Below the pieces are notes generated by a model. The model was not told the origin of the DNA and ran no database searches. It was given only the letters and a program-made list of their open reading frames with translations. A program made the translations under genes and the position numbers. 64,000 nucleotides of DNA from Calliphora vicina. Its lineage: Eukaryota; Arthropoda; Insecta; Diptera; Calliphoridae. The stretch covers positions 70,271,747-70,335,746 of the forward strand of contig NC_088784.1 of the NCBI RefSeq assembly GCF_958450345.1. Direction: 5' to 3'. Below, one piece after another: positions 42,601 through 45,139 of this stretch (its first letter is position 1; the number at the start of each line of letters is the position of its first letter).

Positions 42601-45139
42601 AACTATAAAAATAATTTTTTTTGTAAATTGTAATAATAATTTCAATCAAATAAAAAAAAATTAAAGCTGTAAGTTTAGTGGTTTCTTTTTTATAAACATA
42701 TATGTATGTTAAGAATTTTTCGATCTCACTCCTTATAACCATAGATCTTTTCGGTTCTAGCAACAGATAGTCAGTTGGCAAAGAAATATTACTGTTAAAA
42801 TAACCGAATTTTTTTCACTCAACACAAGCCGAAGCAGAAAAATTTGGCTATTAGAATGAATCAAATTTAAAGTTTATGCTCTTAAACGAATTATTAAGAT
42901 GCCTAACATTACAACTTTTAGGGATATTCAATGATTATCATTCATATTTATAGAAAATAATTACAATAATAGTGGTTCAAATTTGTTTATCTACAATCAG
43001 ATTTGAAAATTTTCTCTAACTACGCATGTTTTATAGATTTAACATTCTAAAGTTTTTTAATTAAATAAAGAATTTATTGATTTCATACTGATTAAAATTA
43101 CGACTGTAACAATACCGATCAAATAACACTATTAAATTAGAAACCCTTATAAAGGCTGGACCAACAACCAAATATAGTTATTATATACGAACAAAATTAT
43201 CTGGTTTTTGGTTTAATTTAGTGTTAAAAAATTCCCGGGAATGAAACGATTTTTGTAATTGTCATACAAAATTTCGAAATTCGCTTTAGTTTGTTATTAT
43301 ATATTCACCCCTATCGCGAATCAATATTTCAAATGAAATATTTTCCCTTTTCCTTTTTTCGTTCATCAACTTTGTTCACGTGAAAAATTCCCCTTGTTGT
43401 GAAACTAAGTAAATACAAACAAGTAAGAGAGCTACATATATTCGGTTGTGCCGAATCTTATATACCCTTCACCAAATTATATTTCAAAATACAAATTTTA
43501 ATTATTTTTAGGTAAACAAAATTTATTTTTTCCAAAGTTGTTTTTTTAATTTTTTTGGAAAAAAAAATTTGTAGAATTGTTATTTTAAATTTAATAATTT
43601 TTTGGTTTTCTAATTTTTTTTTTTTTGGTGAAAAAAAAATTCGGATTAAAAAATATTTTTTCCGATTTTGACCCATTGTAGGTCCAACTTACTATGGTCT
43701 TATATACGTCGTTGCAAAGGTCTTTGAAATATCTATCATTAGATATCCATATTGTCTATATTAATGACTAGTATTTCAGATATAGGTTAAAAATCGAGGT
43801 TGTCCTGGTTTTTTCCTCATATCTCAGCCATATGTGGACCGATTTAAAATAGGAAACTTCTCGAAGGCATGTCTGACAGAATTATTGAAGATTTTGATCC
43901 CGAAGATATCTGGAGTCTTCAGAAAATTGATTTCAACAGACGGACATCGACTCCGCTATCTATAAGGATCCAGAATGTATATACTTTATAGGGTCGAAAA
44001 ATTATATTGTAGAAATTACAAACGGAATGAAAAACTTATATATACCCTTCTCACGAAGGTGAAGGGTATAAAAAGATAAGACAAATGATTGATCCCCTCA
44101 TGGTCCCAATTTGTTAGAAGTATTTTGGATATTGAAAAAAACAATCAGAATATTAATCGTAGATAAATGCACATTGATCGGAAACTCTCCAGCCAAAAAC
44201 CTAATTCAGTTGTCAGAAACCTAAGTGGTGAGAATGTATTAGGAAAAAAAACTATCTGAAAAGCCCGTATCGCTTAAAACTTGCGCTATCGATTTGAAAA
44301 CGCCAAACATATGTTCTGACAAACGAAAACGCCGGAAATTTGGCGTTTTCCAGAACATGGGCGTATGTGAAAACCAAAACAACACTCGTAGGTGTGATTA
44401 TTTTAAGTTTGATTTTCTTTTTAGTTTTAAACATAGAAATTAGAAAAATATTTTTTTTAAAAAAGAGAACAATTTAATTCTCCATTTGTTTAACAATAAG
44501 GGTTTTCATTTAAAAAAAATGGAAAATTACACTCTGGAAAAAAATCAGAGTGTAATTTTTCATTATGTGAAATGTAAAAAGATTTTAATATTTCAAATAA
44601 CTTGAAATACAAACTTTTAACTTGAAGATACAAATATTTACTAACTATTATAAATAATAATTTTATGACTAGCATTTGGGATGGAAATTTAACAACTTTG
44701 GTAAGAGAAGACAGTTACAAATATAAAATAAAAATTTTAAATTGTTACTTCTTGGTTTATTTTAAGTTTAATAAATATATTTTTTTTTGTAATAATGATT
44801 TTATTTAATTTTAAATTTAAAACATATGCTAAATAAGACAATATAATAACAAATATTTTGATTTATTTTATTTTAACTTTAGACTACAGAGAGAACGAGC
44901 CGAAAAAGAGAAGCTGGTGCACCAACGCAGGGAGGAATACCTTCAAAACTTGCAGTATCAAGGACAACCGGCAATTGTTTGCCCAATCGAAAAGAGGTAT
45001 GCCCTGCATTTGAGTTTAAGTTACATATTTTGAAATAATTATTGTATTTTTTTATATATTTAGTGATACAACTCTTAAGGACTCTAACGAGCTTGTCAGC
45101 AATGACATTGTTACAAACAACAATCATGATTTAAACTAA
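6553..45139 (+). CDS. Camta: Camta: calmodulin-binding transcription activator, 5'-partial, 20 exons in window
   Basis: A nuclear transcription factor that binds DNA through a CG-1 domain and Ca2+/calmodulin through IQ motifs. Joining the 20 exons listed separately gives 5571 nt with every junction phase consistent, that is 1856 codons plus TAA; numbering from the first codon here, CG-1 is about residues 1-138, Gln/Asn/His-rich sequence 260-860, acidic segments 880-980, TIG/IPT 1028-1115, ankyrin repeats 1198-1300, and IQ motifs 1638-1705 and 1778-1790. The CG-1 core shows YRRDGYCWKKRKDGKTTRED and WLLQNPDIVLVHYLNVP, both diagnostic of the family. The upstream coding exon with the usual RHRWNTNE-type motif and the start codon are not in the window. 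All introns are GT..AG, and several are 4-10 kb because of transposon insertions. Exon structure was read by eye, without transcripts. Confidence 0.95.
6621..7300. other. Camta intron after exon A
   Basis: 680 bp, GTGAGT to TTACAG. A short segment at 6890-7175 contains complementary stretches (GCAACCGAATTTGTTGCAAA and TTTGTTGCCAATC-type inverse near 7130), suggesting a small inverted-repeat element. No coding sequence. Confidence 0.4.
7301..7436 (+). CDS. Camta: Camta exon B: CG-1 core with basic motif
   Basis: The acceptor is AACATTACAG and the donor GTAAGT. It encodes RPKSGSLLLYSRKKVRYRRD then GYCWKKRKDGKTTREDHMKL and KVQGTE, ending in phase 0. The KKRKDGK cluster is the conserved basic patch of CG-1 and is also a plausible nuclear localisation signal. 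Confidence 0.96.
7437..8197. other. Camta intron segment, mostly unique AT-rich sequence
   Basis: It contains a short ATTAC microsatellite near 7660-7680 and poly(T) runs. No element ends or ORFs were supported. Confidence 0.45.
8198..11087. mobile_element. Long-TIR element containing about 3.6 tandem 368-bp units
   Basis: The left end CAGGGCAACAAAATC and about 220 following bases are inverted at 10900-11087 (ending GTTGAACTG). Shared inner motifs are TTTTTTAGATGTTTCTC and GGTTAGTCCGATAT. Between the ends, a unit starting GGAGTTATAATAACAAATT recurs at 8484, 8852 (then split by a hAT insertion), 10242 and 10610. Each unit carries ATATATTTTTTAC, GGTTTATTACTTTGTC and TCGATTGATT. No transposase is encoded. 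A fragment of the same family is at 59385-59668. Confidence 0.7.
8866..9889. mobile_element. Non-autonomous hAT-type element, 1024 bp, 8-bp target duplication
   Basis: It begins TAGGGGGCGGATTTTCATGC and ends ATAAATCCGCCCCCTA, flanked on both sides by ATAATAAC (8858-8865 and 9890-9897). An 8-bp duplication and TAGGG..CCCTA ends fit the hAT superfamily. Subterminal ATATGCACTT and GCATATAAAT motifs recur inside. Removing it restores the 368-bp repeat unit of the host element. No transposase was found. Confidence 0.8.
11100..13300 (+). repeat. Decayed I/Jockey-like retrotransposon with tandemly repeated RNase H segment
   Basis: Near 11260-11340 the + strand reads AKYLGLILASKLNWYLNN, a non-LTR reverse transcriptase motif. 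After that a segment recurs three to four times at about 380-460 bp spacing: a TCTCTCTATGAGGATAAACT-type landmark at 11872, 12250, 12710 and 13118, each except the last followed by FTDG-like sequence and QAELLAIRT-like sequence of RNase H (clearest at 12775-12900). All copies carry stops. Confidence 0.6.
13368..14623. mobile_element. CAC-terminal DNA element, copy A, 1256 bp with about 50-bp TIRs
   Basis: The ends are CACAGTGGGGCAGAATCGAA (13368) and TTCGATTCTGCCCCACTGTG (to 14623). The inverted similarity continues through GGAAATAAATCTGGCATTT. The first seven bases match the CAC-type ends of Transib/CMC-like elements and equal the RAG heptamer. Adjacent 5-mers (CATCG, CAGTG) agree at only three of five positions. 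No transposase. Inner sequence near 14195-14260 resembles 4995-5060 of copy B1. Confidence 0.7.
14690..14793. repeat. Solo terminus related to the CAC-terminal family
   Basis: CGTTTACAGATTTATTTCCA followed by a region ending TCTCTGCCACTGT closely parallels the right end of the element just upstream. Its other end was not found. Confidence 0.45.
14794..15856. other. Camta intron segment without recognised features
   Basis: AT-rich, with long T runs. Several short open frames at 15067-15474 are low complexity and overlap on both strands; none looks coding. Confidence 0.45.
15857..17154 (-). mobile_element. Intact-looking IS630-Tc1-mariner transposon, copy 1 (DD37E-type)
   Basis: 1298 bp with terminal inverted repeats of 27 bases beginning AGGAGTGAGATCGAAAAATT, flanked by TA at 15855-15856 and 17155-17156. 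It carries one transposase frame on the minus strand. By eye it differs from copy 2 at 41437-42733 by one coding base and one homopolymer base, so both moved or were copied recently. Confidence 0.93.
15991..16998 (-). CDS. Tc1-like transposase, DD37E spacing, copy 1
   Basis: DNA transposase of the IS630-Tc1-mariner superfamily that cuts and rejoins its own terminal repeats. The frame is open from 17091, but the first 31 codons are lysine/asparagine-poor AT-rich sequence, and MSDQKKVRTEIIKYFQQNPT at 16998 is the likelier start (335 aa). Two helix-turn-helix units are visible (YKKLAKHTKVCRQTVSNVI and SGRKAARLAQCSDYLVRKV) with an intervening basic KPGSGRRNGP linker. The catalytic triad is the first Asp in CIMDDETYV, the second Asp in YFWPDLASCHYGK, and Glu in LRPVERYWALVK, with 37 residues between the last two. 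No stops or frameshifts are seen, so it may be active. Confidence 0.93.
   Translation of the reverse strand: MSDQKKVRTEIIKYFQQNPTWSYKKLAKHTKVCRQTVSNVIKQYRENLSVDRKPGSGRRNGPHDVSKAKKIERIFKRAPNTSGRKAARLAQCSDYLVRKVKANAGLKTYKAQKVPDRNATKNLEAKNRARKLKSSFIKKYSCCIMDDETYVLADFSQLPGQKFYVADARGNVEEKFRTQKQTKFPRKFLVWQAICSCGKRSHSFVTTGSINTEIYIKECLQKRLLPFIRLHNVSTYFWPDLASCHYGKQALEWYKNNNVVFVPREANPPNCPELRPVERYWALVKRELKSTKKVSKSVVDFKRRWTTCSSKVTESTIKTLMEGFPKKVQNFITSD
17219..17290 (+). CDS. Camta: Camta exon C: CG-1 domain
   Basis: Lies after a 9.8 kb intron full of repeats. The acceptor is TTGTTTTCAG and the donor GTACCT, which is weaker than its neighbours' donors. It encodes CIYGCYVHSAILPTFHRRCY followed by WLLQ, phase 0 at both ends, a highly conserved CG-1 segment. 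Confidence 0.95.
17379..17523 (+). CDS. Camta: Camta exon D: end of CG-1 domain
   Basis: Separated from exon C by an 88-bp intron, with acceptor AAATATCAG and donor GTAAGT. It encodes NPDIVLVHYLNVPYPDDNKM, then a segment ending KKEWTKEELVSQLKPM, and finishes in phase 1 (C). The W-T-K-E-E-L-x-x-Q-L-K-P-M string is the classic C-terminus of CG-1. Confidence 0.95.
17524..17996. other. Camta intron start, no feature recognised
   Basis: From the GTAAGT donor to the pogo-like insertion. A minus-strand frame at 17638-17919 has no recognisable motif. Confidence 0.4.
17997..18740. mobile_element. pogo-like non-autonomous element, copy 1
   Basis: 744 bp. The ends are CAGTGAGACCTTGATTATCC and GGATAATCGAGGCCTCACTG, flanked by TA on both sides (17995-17996, 18741-18742). 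CAGTG..ACCTCGATTATCCG ends with a TA duplication are typical of pogo/Tigger-type elements. Inner motifs (GGTTAATTGAGTACCAATTT, GGTTAATCGATG) are shared with 48222-49217. No intact transposase. Confidence 0.8.
18770..19450 (-). pseudogene. RTE/CR1-type retrotransposon reverse-transcriptase tail, decayed
   Basis: The minus strand reads GGNTNVDELAQALADLNIEI, then broken ISQRTKLKIF-like sequence, YWPNTISNS, RKRKWIGHTLRKDDNDIA and QAIQWNPQKSRRKGQSVQTW. The R-K-W-x-G-H-T-L-R-K signature is a C-terminal hallmark of RTE-type non-LTR elements. Many stops. Confidence 0.7.
19640..20003 (-). pseudogene. I/Jockey-type RNase H fragment, decayed
   Basis: The minus strand from 20003 reads MSSGVGSGVFSDQLGIGLPY KCSVFQAEIFSIMVA, the start of a non-LTR RNase H domain, and lower down VWVPVH, the eroded WVPGH motif. 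The orientation is opposite to the adjacent fragment at 20005-20770. Confidence 0.7.
20005..20770 (+). pseudogene. CR1/Jockey-like reverse transcriptase fragment, decayed
   Basis: The + strand shows KSGVPQGS, a broken FADD box (SFADD-like reading near 20185-20200 as FFC*.QKYL), ISEWVCAIRVDFNACNTQCG, MLTHKRTTDHVAPS, then across shifts VLGMSILCDARW, RNVGCVSLFYRCYNGMC-like and THYRENSLFSHTVRM. The order follows the palm, thumb and tail of non-LTR reverse transcriptases. An internal deletion joins distant segments. Confidence 0.75.
20771..21314. other. Camta intron end without recognised features
   Basis: AT-rich, ending at the ACTCTTTAG acceptor. Nothing further seen. Confidence 0.4.
21315..21370 (+). 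CDS. Camta: Camta exon E: short acidic linker
   Basis: 56 nt after an ACTCTTTAG acceptor, ending before GTAAGT. The phase-1 C from exon D plus TA gives Leu, then STVTSDDESDSGNDIEIS. It carries several possible Ser/Asp-rich phosphorylation sites and returns the frame to phase 0. Confidence 0.88.
21432..21683 (+). CDS. Camta: Camta exon F: conserved Cys-rich segment after CG-1
   Basis: 252 nt, phase 0 at both ends, between a TACTTTAG acceptor and a GTAAGT donor. It encodes TAETVESIVCQLMEKQRLSR, then a Cys-rich stretch with CGCGDASCADGKTCTHPVMR, and ends VVVGPK. The cluster of five Cys and one His immediately after CG-1 looks structured and could bind metal; that function is an inference. Confidence 0.92.
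21742..23244 (+). CDS. Camta: Camta exon G: 501-codon Gln/Asn/His-rich exon
   Basis: Opens LYSRWADKRTIREASNSMET, which continues the Camta frame, then becomes low complexity: runs of Gln encoded by mixed CAG/CAA, long Asn/Thr tracts (AAT/AAC), His-rich patches (HHHGHGHHG), a short Gly-rich run and Ser-rich runs. It ends NIENAQ before GTAAGG, in phase 0. A second AG eight bases into the exon (CTATTCCAG) would give an immediate in-frame stop, so the upstream AG at 21740-21741 is chosen. Disorder and variable length are expected; no domain is visible. Confidence 0.93.
23245..23835. other. Camta intron start without recognised features
   Basis: Follows the GTAAGG donor. AT-rich, with no terminal repeats identified. 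Confidence 0.4.
23836..24580. mobile_element. DINE-1-like dispersed repeat, second subfamily
   Basis: It begins AAGTATGGTCGGTCAAGCCC then CCATATAATACCCTACAT, and ends AATATGGTGGTGTAGGGTAT, an inverted pair. Inside, a unit with TGATTTTCGGAAG and TATGGGAGCTATGATTAATT recurs about every 145 bp (23937, 24092). CAGACGGACGGACATCG near 24425 links it to the other DINE-1-like copies. Confidence 0.65.
24581..25424. other. Intronic sequence, no classified feature
   Basis: A palindromic tendency is seen near 25030-25230: GATTTATGCCCGTAATTTCA and TTGAAATTACGGGCATTAAA are inverted copies, suggesting a roughly 190-bp MITE at 25050-25235. Its terminal duplication was not determined. Confidence 0.4.
25425..25690. 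repeat. Retroelement-related repeat shared with 35866-36030
   Basis: Both stretches contain TAGGTTCCATGGGCAGC-like sequence, TTGGGTCCATTCAAAACT, a GTAAACA..CAGG segment and GATTCYCTGATGAAGGA in order. The partner is followed by a non-LTR tail motif, so this is probably a fragment of the same retrotransposon. Confidence 0.5.
25690..26250. mobile_element. CAC-terminal DNA element, copy B2 (inverted relative to B1)
   Basis: The right end CTCATACCACTGAG matches the inverse of CACAGTGGTATGAG at 3726. The entire stretch aligns in reverse to 3726-3850 plus 4740-5365, without the insertion found there. Confidence 0.6.
26251..27134. other. Camta intron end without recognised features
   Basis: AT-rich, ending in CATATTTTCAG. 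No element ends identified. Confidence 0.4.
27135..28643 (+). CDS. Camta: Camta exon H: Asn-rich, acidic activation-like region, TIG/IPT domain, first ankyrin repeats
   Basis: 503 codons, phase 0 at both ends. The first third is Asn/Ser/Gln-rich. Acidic-hydrophobic stretches follow (LGFFNETLDLSHEDIQ near 27556-27605 and NLDAFDMLVEFPELDLDD near 27780-27835), which look like activation motifs. From 27984 a TIG/IPT immunoglobulin-like domain runs (VLKICDFSPDWSYPEGGVKV to SDSVMFEYKMM). Near 28495 ankyrin sequence begins with KGMTLLHLAAALGYNKLVCA. Donor GTAAGA. The exon begins exactly with an in-frame ATG. Confidence 0.95.
28699..28820 (+). CDS. Camta: Camta exon I: ankyrin repeat
   Basis: The acceptor is TTCTTTAG. 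It encodes TWACSRGHLDTAVLLYKWNQ, then NALKIKNHAQQTPLDVADNK, ending phase 2 (GG). The spacing T-W-A-C-x-x-G-H-x-x-x-A and Q-T-P-L-D-V-A is a standard ankyrin repeat pattern. Confidence 0.95.
28883..28988 (+). CDS. Camta: Camta exon J: end of ankyrin block
   Basis: Acceptor GTTTTTAG, donor GTAAGT, with a 62-bp intron before it. It completes Gly and encodes HKNIVAEIYRLEHERQRKQN, then RGSLTSLSINLNKYS. The ankyrin helix gives way to a Ser-rich linker. Confidence 0.94.
29059..29165 (+). CDS. Camta: Camta exon K: linker
   Basis: Acceptor TATTTTACAG, donor GTAATT. It encodes LSNDDGDDHPSFAIYESTDS, then QRSHDGVFLRPVAVT, ending phase 2 (AG). No domain is visible; this is a linker between the ankyrin and IQ regions. 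Confidence 0.9.
29166..29861. other. Camta intron start without recognised features
   Basis: Follows the GTAATT donor. No open frame or repeat shared within the window. Confidence 0.4.
29862..30402 (+). pseudogene. Internally deleted mariner transposase
   Basis: The N-terminal part reads KKWFTDFHCGRRCTDDAERS, GRPVEVTTPETI, VLDDRIFKVRAIVEAISH. After a deletion it resumes with PRYSPDLAASDYLLFPNLNK, WFGEKRFISNDEIIA and ends GIQKLEKRWTKCIELKTDYI-KK before TAA at 30400-30402. The central region holding the first two catalytic Asp residues is missing, so it cannot be active. Confidence 0.85.
30430..31460. other. Less AT-rich intronic segment of unknown origin
   Basis: Base composition is visibly more GC-rich than the surroundings and includes GTCCGGCCTGGTAATCAAGT and CCCTCGAGGCAGAAC. 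A 103-codon minus-strand frame at 31066-31377 has no recognised domain. It may be a remnant of a retroelement, but no reverse transcriptase motif was found. Confidence 0.35.
31461..32591. other. Camta intron segment without recognised features
   Basis: AT-rich up to ATTATTTTCAG at 32591. AAAACCTGGCCAGTTCAC near 32030 and GTTCATATT repeats near 32335-32420 hint at a small unclassified element. Confidence 0.35.
32592..32711 (+). CDS. Camta: Camta exon L: Ser-rich linker
   Basis: Acceptor ATTATTTTCAG, donor GTAAGA. It encodes NQSPPNSSRFSKRSSIDSGI, then SMDIRTKPMKSFKDITRLH. The basic-Ser motif KRSSIDSG resembles a phosphorylation site (inference). Phase 2 in and out. Confidence 0.93.
32805..32923 (+). 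CDS. Camta: Camta exon M: linker before the alternative exon
   Basis: Acceptor CCCCTACAG, donor GTAAGT. It encodes LDAHDNFNSSIESPLDTIGT, then TANTTNSLLSPLRKMDFAL, ending in phase 1 (T). The terminal T is completed either by exon N (giving Cys) or directly by exon O (giving Trp), so both splice choices keep the frame. Confidence 0.9.
33172..33300 (+). CDS. Camta: Camta exon N: phase 1-1 cassette exon, possibly also a terminal exon
   Basis: Acceptor AACAAAATTAG, donor GTCAGT. The 129 nt encode C-EVSTGDSSPLPDKNNDDDTS and an Asp/Asn-rich stretch ending KNIDAVV-G. Splicing to 39028 gives VVGDSDAKVLTLAEHI; skipping gives ALWDSDAKV. The length is divisible by three, so inclusion is frame-neutral. 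If the donor is not used, the frame runs on to a TAA at 33369-33371, giving a Camta form without IQ motifs. Inclusion is inferred from frame and splice sites only. Confidence 0.75.
33301..33371 (+). other. Read-through extension of Camta exon N to an in-frame stop
   Basis: Beyond the GTCAGT donor the frame stays open for QLNRSHSKSTTS and a Thr/Asn run, then TAA. No AATAAA was seen in the next few hundred bases, so use as a terminal exon is uncertain; retention of this intron would have the same coding effect. Confidence 0.35.
33372..35089. other. Camta intron, unclassified, probably degraded repeats
   Basis: 33372-33700 is AT-rich and could be a 3' UTR if exon N is used as a terminal exon, though no nearby AATAAA was seen. 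33720-35089 is less AT-rich, suggesting old transposon sequence, but translations gave no convincing motif. Confidence 0.35.
35090..35790 (-). pseudogene. Tc1/mariner-like transposase remnant (HPASVMVW / SPDLNPLDY type)
   Basis: The minus strand reads SRSKKFTPAAENHFAGNQCI, TETALKQKSKAAS, broken VHPASVM-like sequence, IPTDDIG, GSPDLNPLDYKRWLILQSKV and an eroded C-terminus. Asp in SPDLNPLD is the third catalytic position in DDxD members. Several stops make it inactive. Confidence 0.65.
35850..36160 (-). pseudogene. Non-LTR retrotransposon C-terminal zinc-knuckle fragment
   Basis: The minus strand reads DFYSCHIEYEEETVSQLFCQ followed by CPALTDSEELVIG, resembling the C-x-x-C-E-E-E-E-T-x-x-H-x-L-C-x-C-P-A-L tail of I/Jockey-type elements with the His replaced. 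It abuts the transposase remnant at 36165. Confidence 0.6.
36165..36700 (+). pseudogene. Second DUF4817-associated mariner-like transposase remnant
   Basis: The + strand shows LTLERC*LIIQIYFENQ, KNCVKR*SEFF, LHPEKLTVWCGLYASGIK, DKCHTATATIHLLKSKFGDD, RNGPVNWSSVNYTDFST. The order matches family members, including the eroded QDGATCHTA and NWPPRSCDLTPLDY blocks. It carries frameshifts throughout and is oriented opposite to the copy at 1939-2637. Confidence 0.7.
36710..36840. repeat. Dispersed repeat shared with 2860-2985
   Basis: Contains TCGAATAAAAGTT, TTATTTGAGTGATCGATT and ACGAATAATGAGTAAAAATA, collinear with the other copy. Confidence 0.5.
36865..37420 (-). pseudogene. I/Loa-type RNase H remnant
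   Basis: The minus strand reads FLAYSPDNVKRLYTDGIKRG, NWVGGGFYIE, an eroded active-site segment and ADELVKRVAMMN, the usual progression of a non-LTR RNase H. Stops and shifts are frequent. Confidence 0.6.
37618..38185. mobile_element. 568-bp CCCAGCAAAAAA-terminal element
   Basis: The ends are CCCAGCAAAAAAAGTGAGG and CATTATTTTTTGCTGGG, with AAGATGCA also conserved inside both. GAT flanks both sides. It shares CCCAGCA ends with 4119-4620, but no tRNA-like boxes were seen. Confidence 0.55.
38186..39027. other. Camta intron end without recognised features
   Basis: AT-rich, with a short AAT microsatellite near 38745-38762. Ends at the ACATTTTTAG acceptor. Confidence 0.4.
39028..39095 (+). CDS. 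Camta: Camta exon O: conserved helix
   Basis: Acceptor ACATTTTTAG, donor GTAAAA. It encodes DSDAKVLTLAEHIIAAMPER then IK, and ends in phase 0. This segment resembles the conserved short helix preceding the IQ region in animal CAMTAs (MMEAMPD-like in vertebrates). It lies after a 5.7 kb repeat-filled intron. Confidence 0.93.
39162..39537 (+). CDS. Camta: Camta exon P: Ser/Pro-rich and acidic region
   Basis: Acceptor TTTTACTTTAG; the donor is GTAATA directly after the first G of AGG. It encodes NEADEMMVLGSPMTEPLNTE and runs through a Ser/Pro-rich stretch to FEADFSKLTLT, ending in phase 1. The Asp/Phe-rich patch FDNEFNFDFNDHNY may act in activation (inference). Confidence 0.93.
39595..40012 (+). 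CDS. Camta: Camta exon Q: three IQ motifs
   Basis: Acceptor TTCTTACAG, donor GTGAGT. It carries AAKCIQKAYRSYKGRQK, AAIVIQNYYRRYKQFAYY and AALVIQHGYRSYCRNKR, three consecutive IQ-type calmodulin-binding helices about 23 residues apart. A Ser/Gln-rich tail follows and ends PSGPL-K. Calmodulin binding is established for the family; the motifs are seen directly. Confidence 0.96.
40080..40154 (+). CDS. Camta: Camta exon R: fourth IQ-like helix
   Basis: Acceptor TTTTTTTAG, donor GTAAGT. It encodes RTYSQSTQNQAARKIQQFMR then QSRI and ends in phase 2 (AA). AARKIQQFMRQSR resembles a short IQ motif. The next intron is 4.7 kb and contains the second intact Tc1-like transposon. Confidence 0.94.
   Translation, partial: TYLFTIHAKSSCQKDSTVYATIPY
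40440..40700 (-). pseudogene. Mariner fragment, minus strand half of a head-to-head pair
   Basis: The minus strand reads IHYDNPKRKRLYVKPGQLAE, STP*PNFHGAK and LYRMQLNRLER. The same domain appears in opposite orientation at 5373 and continues, on the + strand, immediately after 40700. This implies an inversion or two insertions. Confidence 0.65.
40701..41000 (+). pseudogene. Mariner fragment, plus strand half
   Basis: The + strand reads GPIYYELLKSVHTITGNLYP, HNDNARLHVAIHVKKYLE (after a shift) and FDYYLFRSMQNDLSGIRFTL. The catalytic DN(A) motif is retained, but the frame is broken. Confidence 0.7.
41010..41330 (-). pseudogene. Mariner fragment of the 29862 type, minus strand
   Basis: The minus strand reads MANAKIHELGYEMHPLSG, PKEMTRREEI, SRSYFLGGIKKLEKSWAKCI, ELSGK. 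The ending parallels GIQKLEKRWTKCIELK at 30360. Internally deleted. Confidence 0.6.
41437..42733 (+). mobile_element. Intact-looking IS630-Tc1-mariner transposon, copy 2 (DD37E-type)
   Basis: 1297 bp, same 27-base ends as copy 1 (15857-17154), flanked by TA at 41435-41436 and 42734-42735. It is inverted relative to copy 1. One homopolymer run near 42651 is one A shorter. It sits in the 4.7 kb Camta intron after exon R. Confidence 0.93.
41593..42600 (+). CDS. Tc1-like transposase, DD37E spacing, copy 2
   Basis: Same protein as the copy at 15991-16998. The frame is open from 41500, with MSDQKKVRTE at 41593 as the likely start. Helix-turn-helix and DDE motifs are intact: CIMDDETYV, WPDLAS, LRPVERYW. 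The only amino-acid difference seen is Gly in place of Cys in WPDLAS[G]HYGK, four residues after the second catalytic Asp. Cys or a similar residue before His is usual at this point in the family, so this copy might be weakened (inference). Confidence 0.92.
   Translation: MSDQKKVRTEIIKYFQQNPTWSYKKLAKHTKVCRQTVSNVIKQYRENLSVDRKPGSGRRNGPHDVSKAKKIERIFKRAPNTSGRKAARLAQCSDYLVRKVKANAGLKTYKAQKVPDRNATKNLEAKNRARKLKSSFIKKYSCCIMDDETYVLADFSQLPGQKFYVADARGNVEEKFRTQKQTKFPRKFLVWQAICSCGKRSHSFVTTGSINTEIYIKECLQKRLLPFIRLHNVSTYFWPDLASGHYGKQALEWYKNNNVVFVPREANPPNCPELRPVERYWALVKRELKSTKKVSKSVVDFKRRWTTCSSKVTESTIKTLMEGFPKKVQNFITSD
42734..43419. other. Camta intron, no firm feature; isolated CCCGGGAA motif
   Basis: Contains AAAATTCCCGGGAATGAAAC near 43230. 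TTCCCGGGAAT motifs also occur at 40207 and 41331, so these may be scattered ends of the CCCGGG MITE family interrupted by later insertions. Confidence 0.35.
43420..44070. mobile_element. DINE-1-like dispersed repeat, copy 2
   Basis: It starts CAAGTAAGAGAGCTACATAT, then TTCGGTTGTGCCGAATC and TATATACCCTTCACC, and ends TATATACCCTTCTCACGAAG then GTGAAGGGTATAAAA. It is collinear with 470-1010 over about 500 bp. Confidence 0.65.
44071..44882. other. Camta intron end with short inverted stretches
   Basis: Near 44275-44360, GAAAACGCC and GGCGTTTTC form inverted pairs, and ACACTCGTAGGTGTGATTAT resembles 47225-47245 (CTGATGTGTGATTAT), hinting at a small MITE family. Not delimited. Confidence 0.35.
44883..44996 (+). 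CDS. Camta: Camta exon S: charged coiled-coil-like segment
   Basis: Acceptor TTTTAACTTTAG, donor GTATGC. It encodes KLQRERAEKEKLVHQRREEY and LQNLQYQGQPAIVCPIEK, ending in phase 2. The charged helix following the IQ block is characteristic of insect Camta. Confidence 0.94.
45064..45139 (+). CDS. Camta: Camta exon T: C-terminus and stop
   Basis: Acceptor TTATATATTTAG. It encodes S-DTTLKDSNELVSNDIVTNN then NHDLN and a TAA at 45137-45139. The last exon is short and low in complexity. The downstream sequence is AT-rich, as expected for a 3' UTR. Confidence 0.9.
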
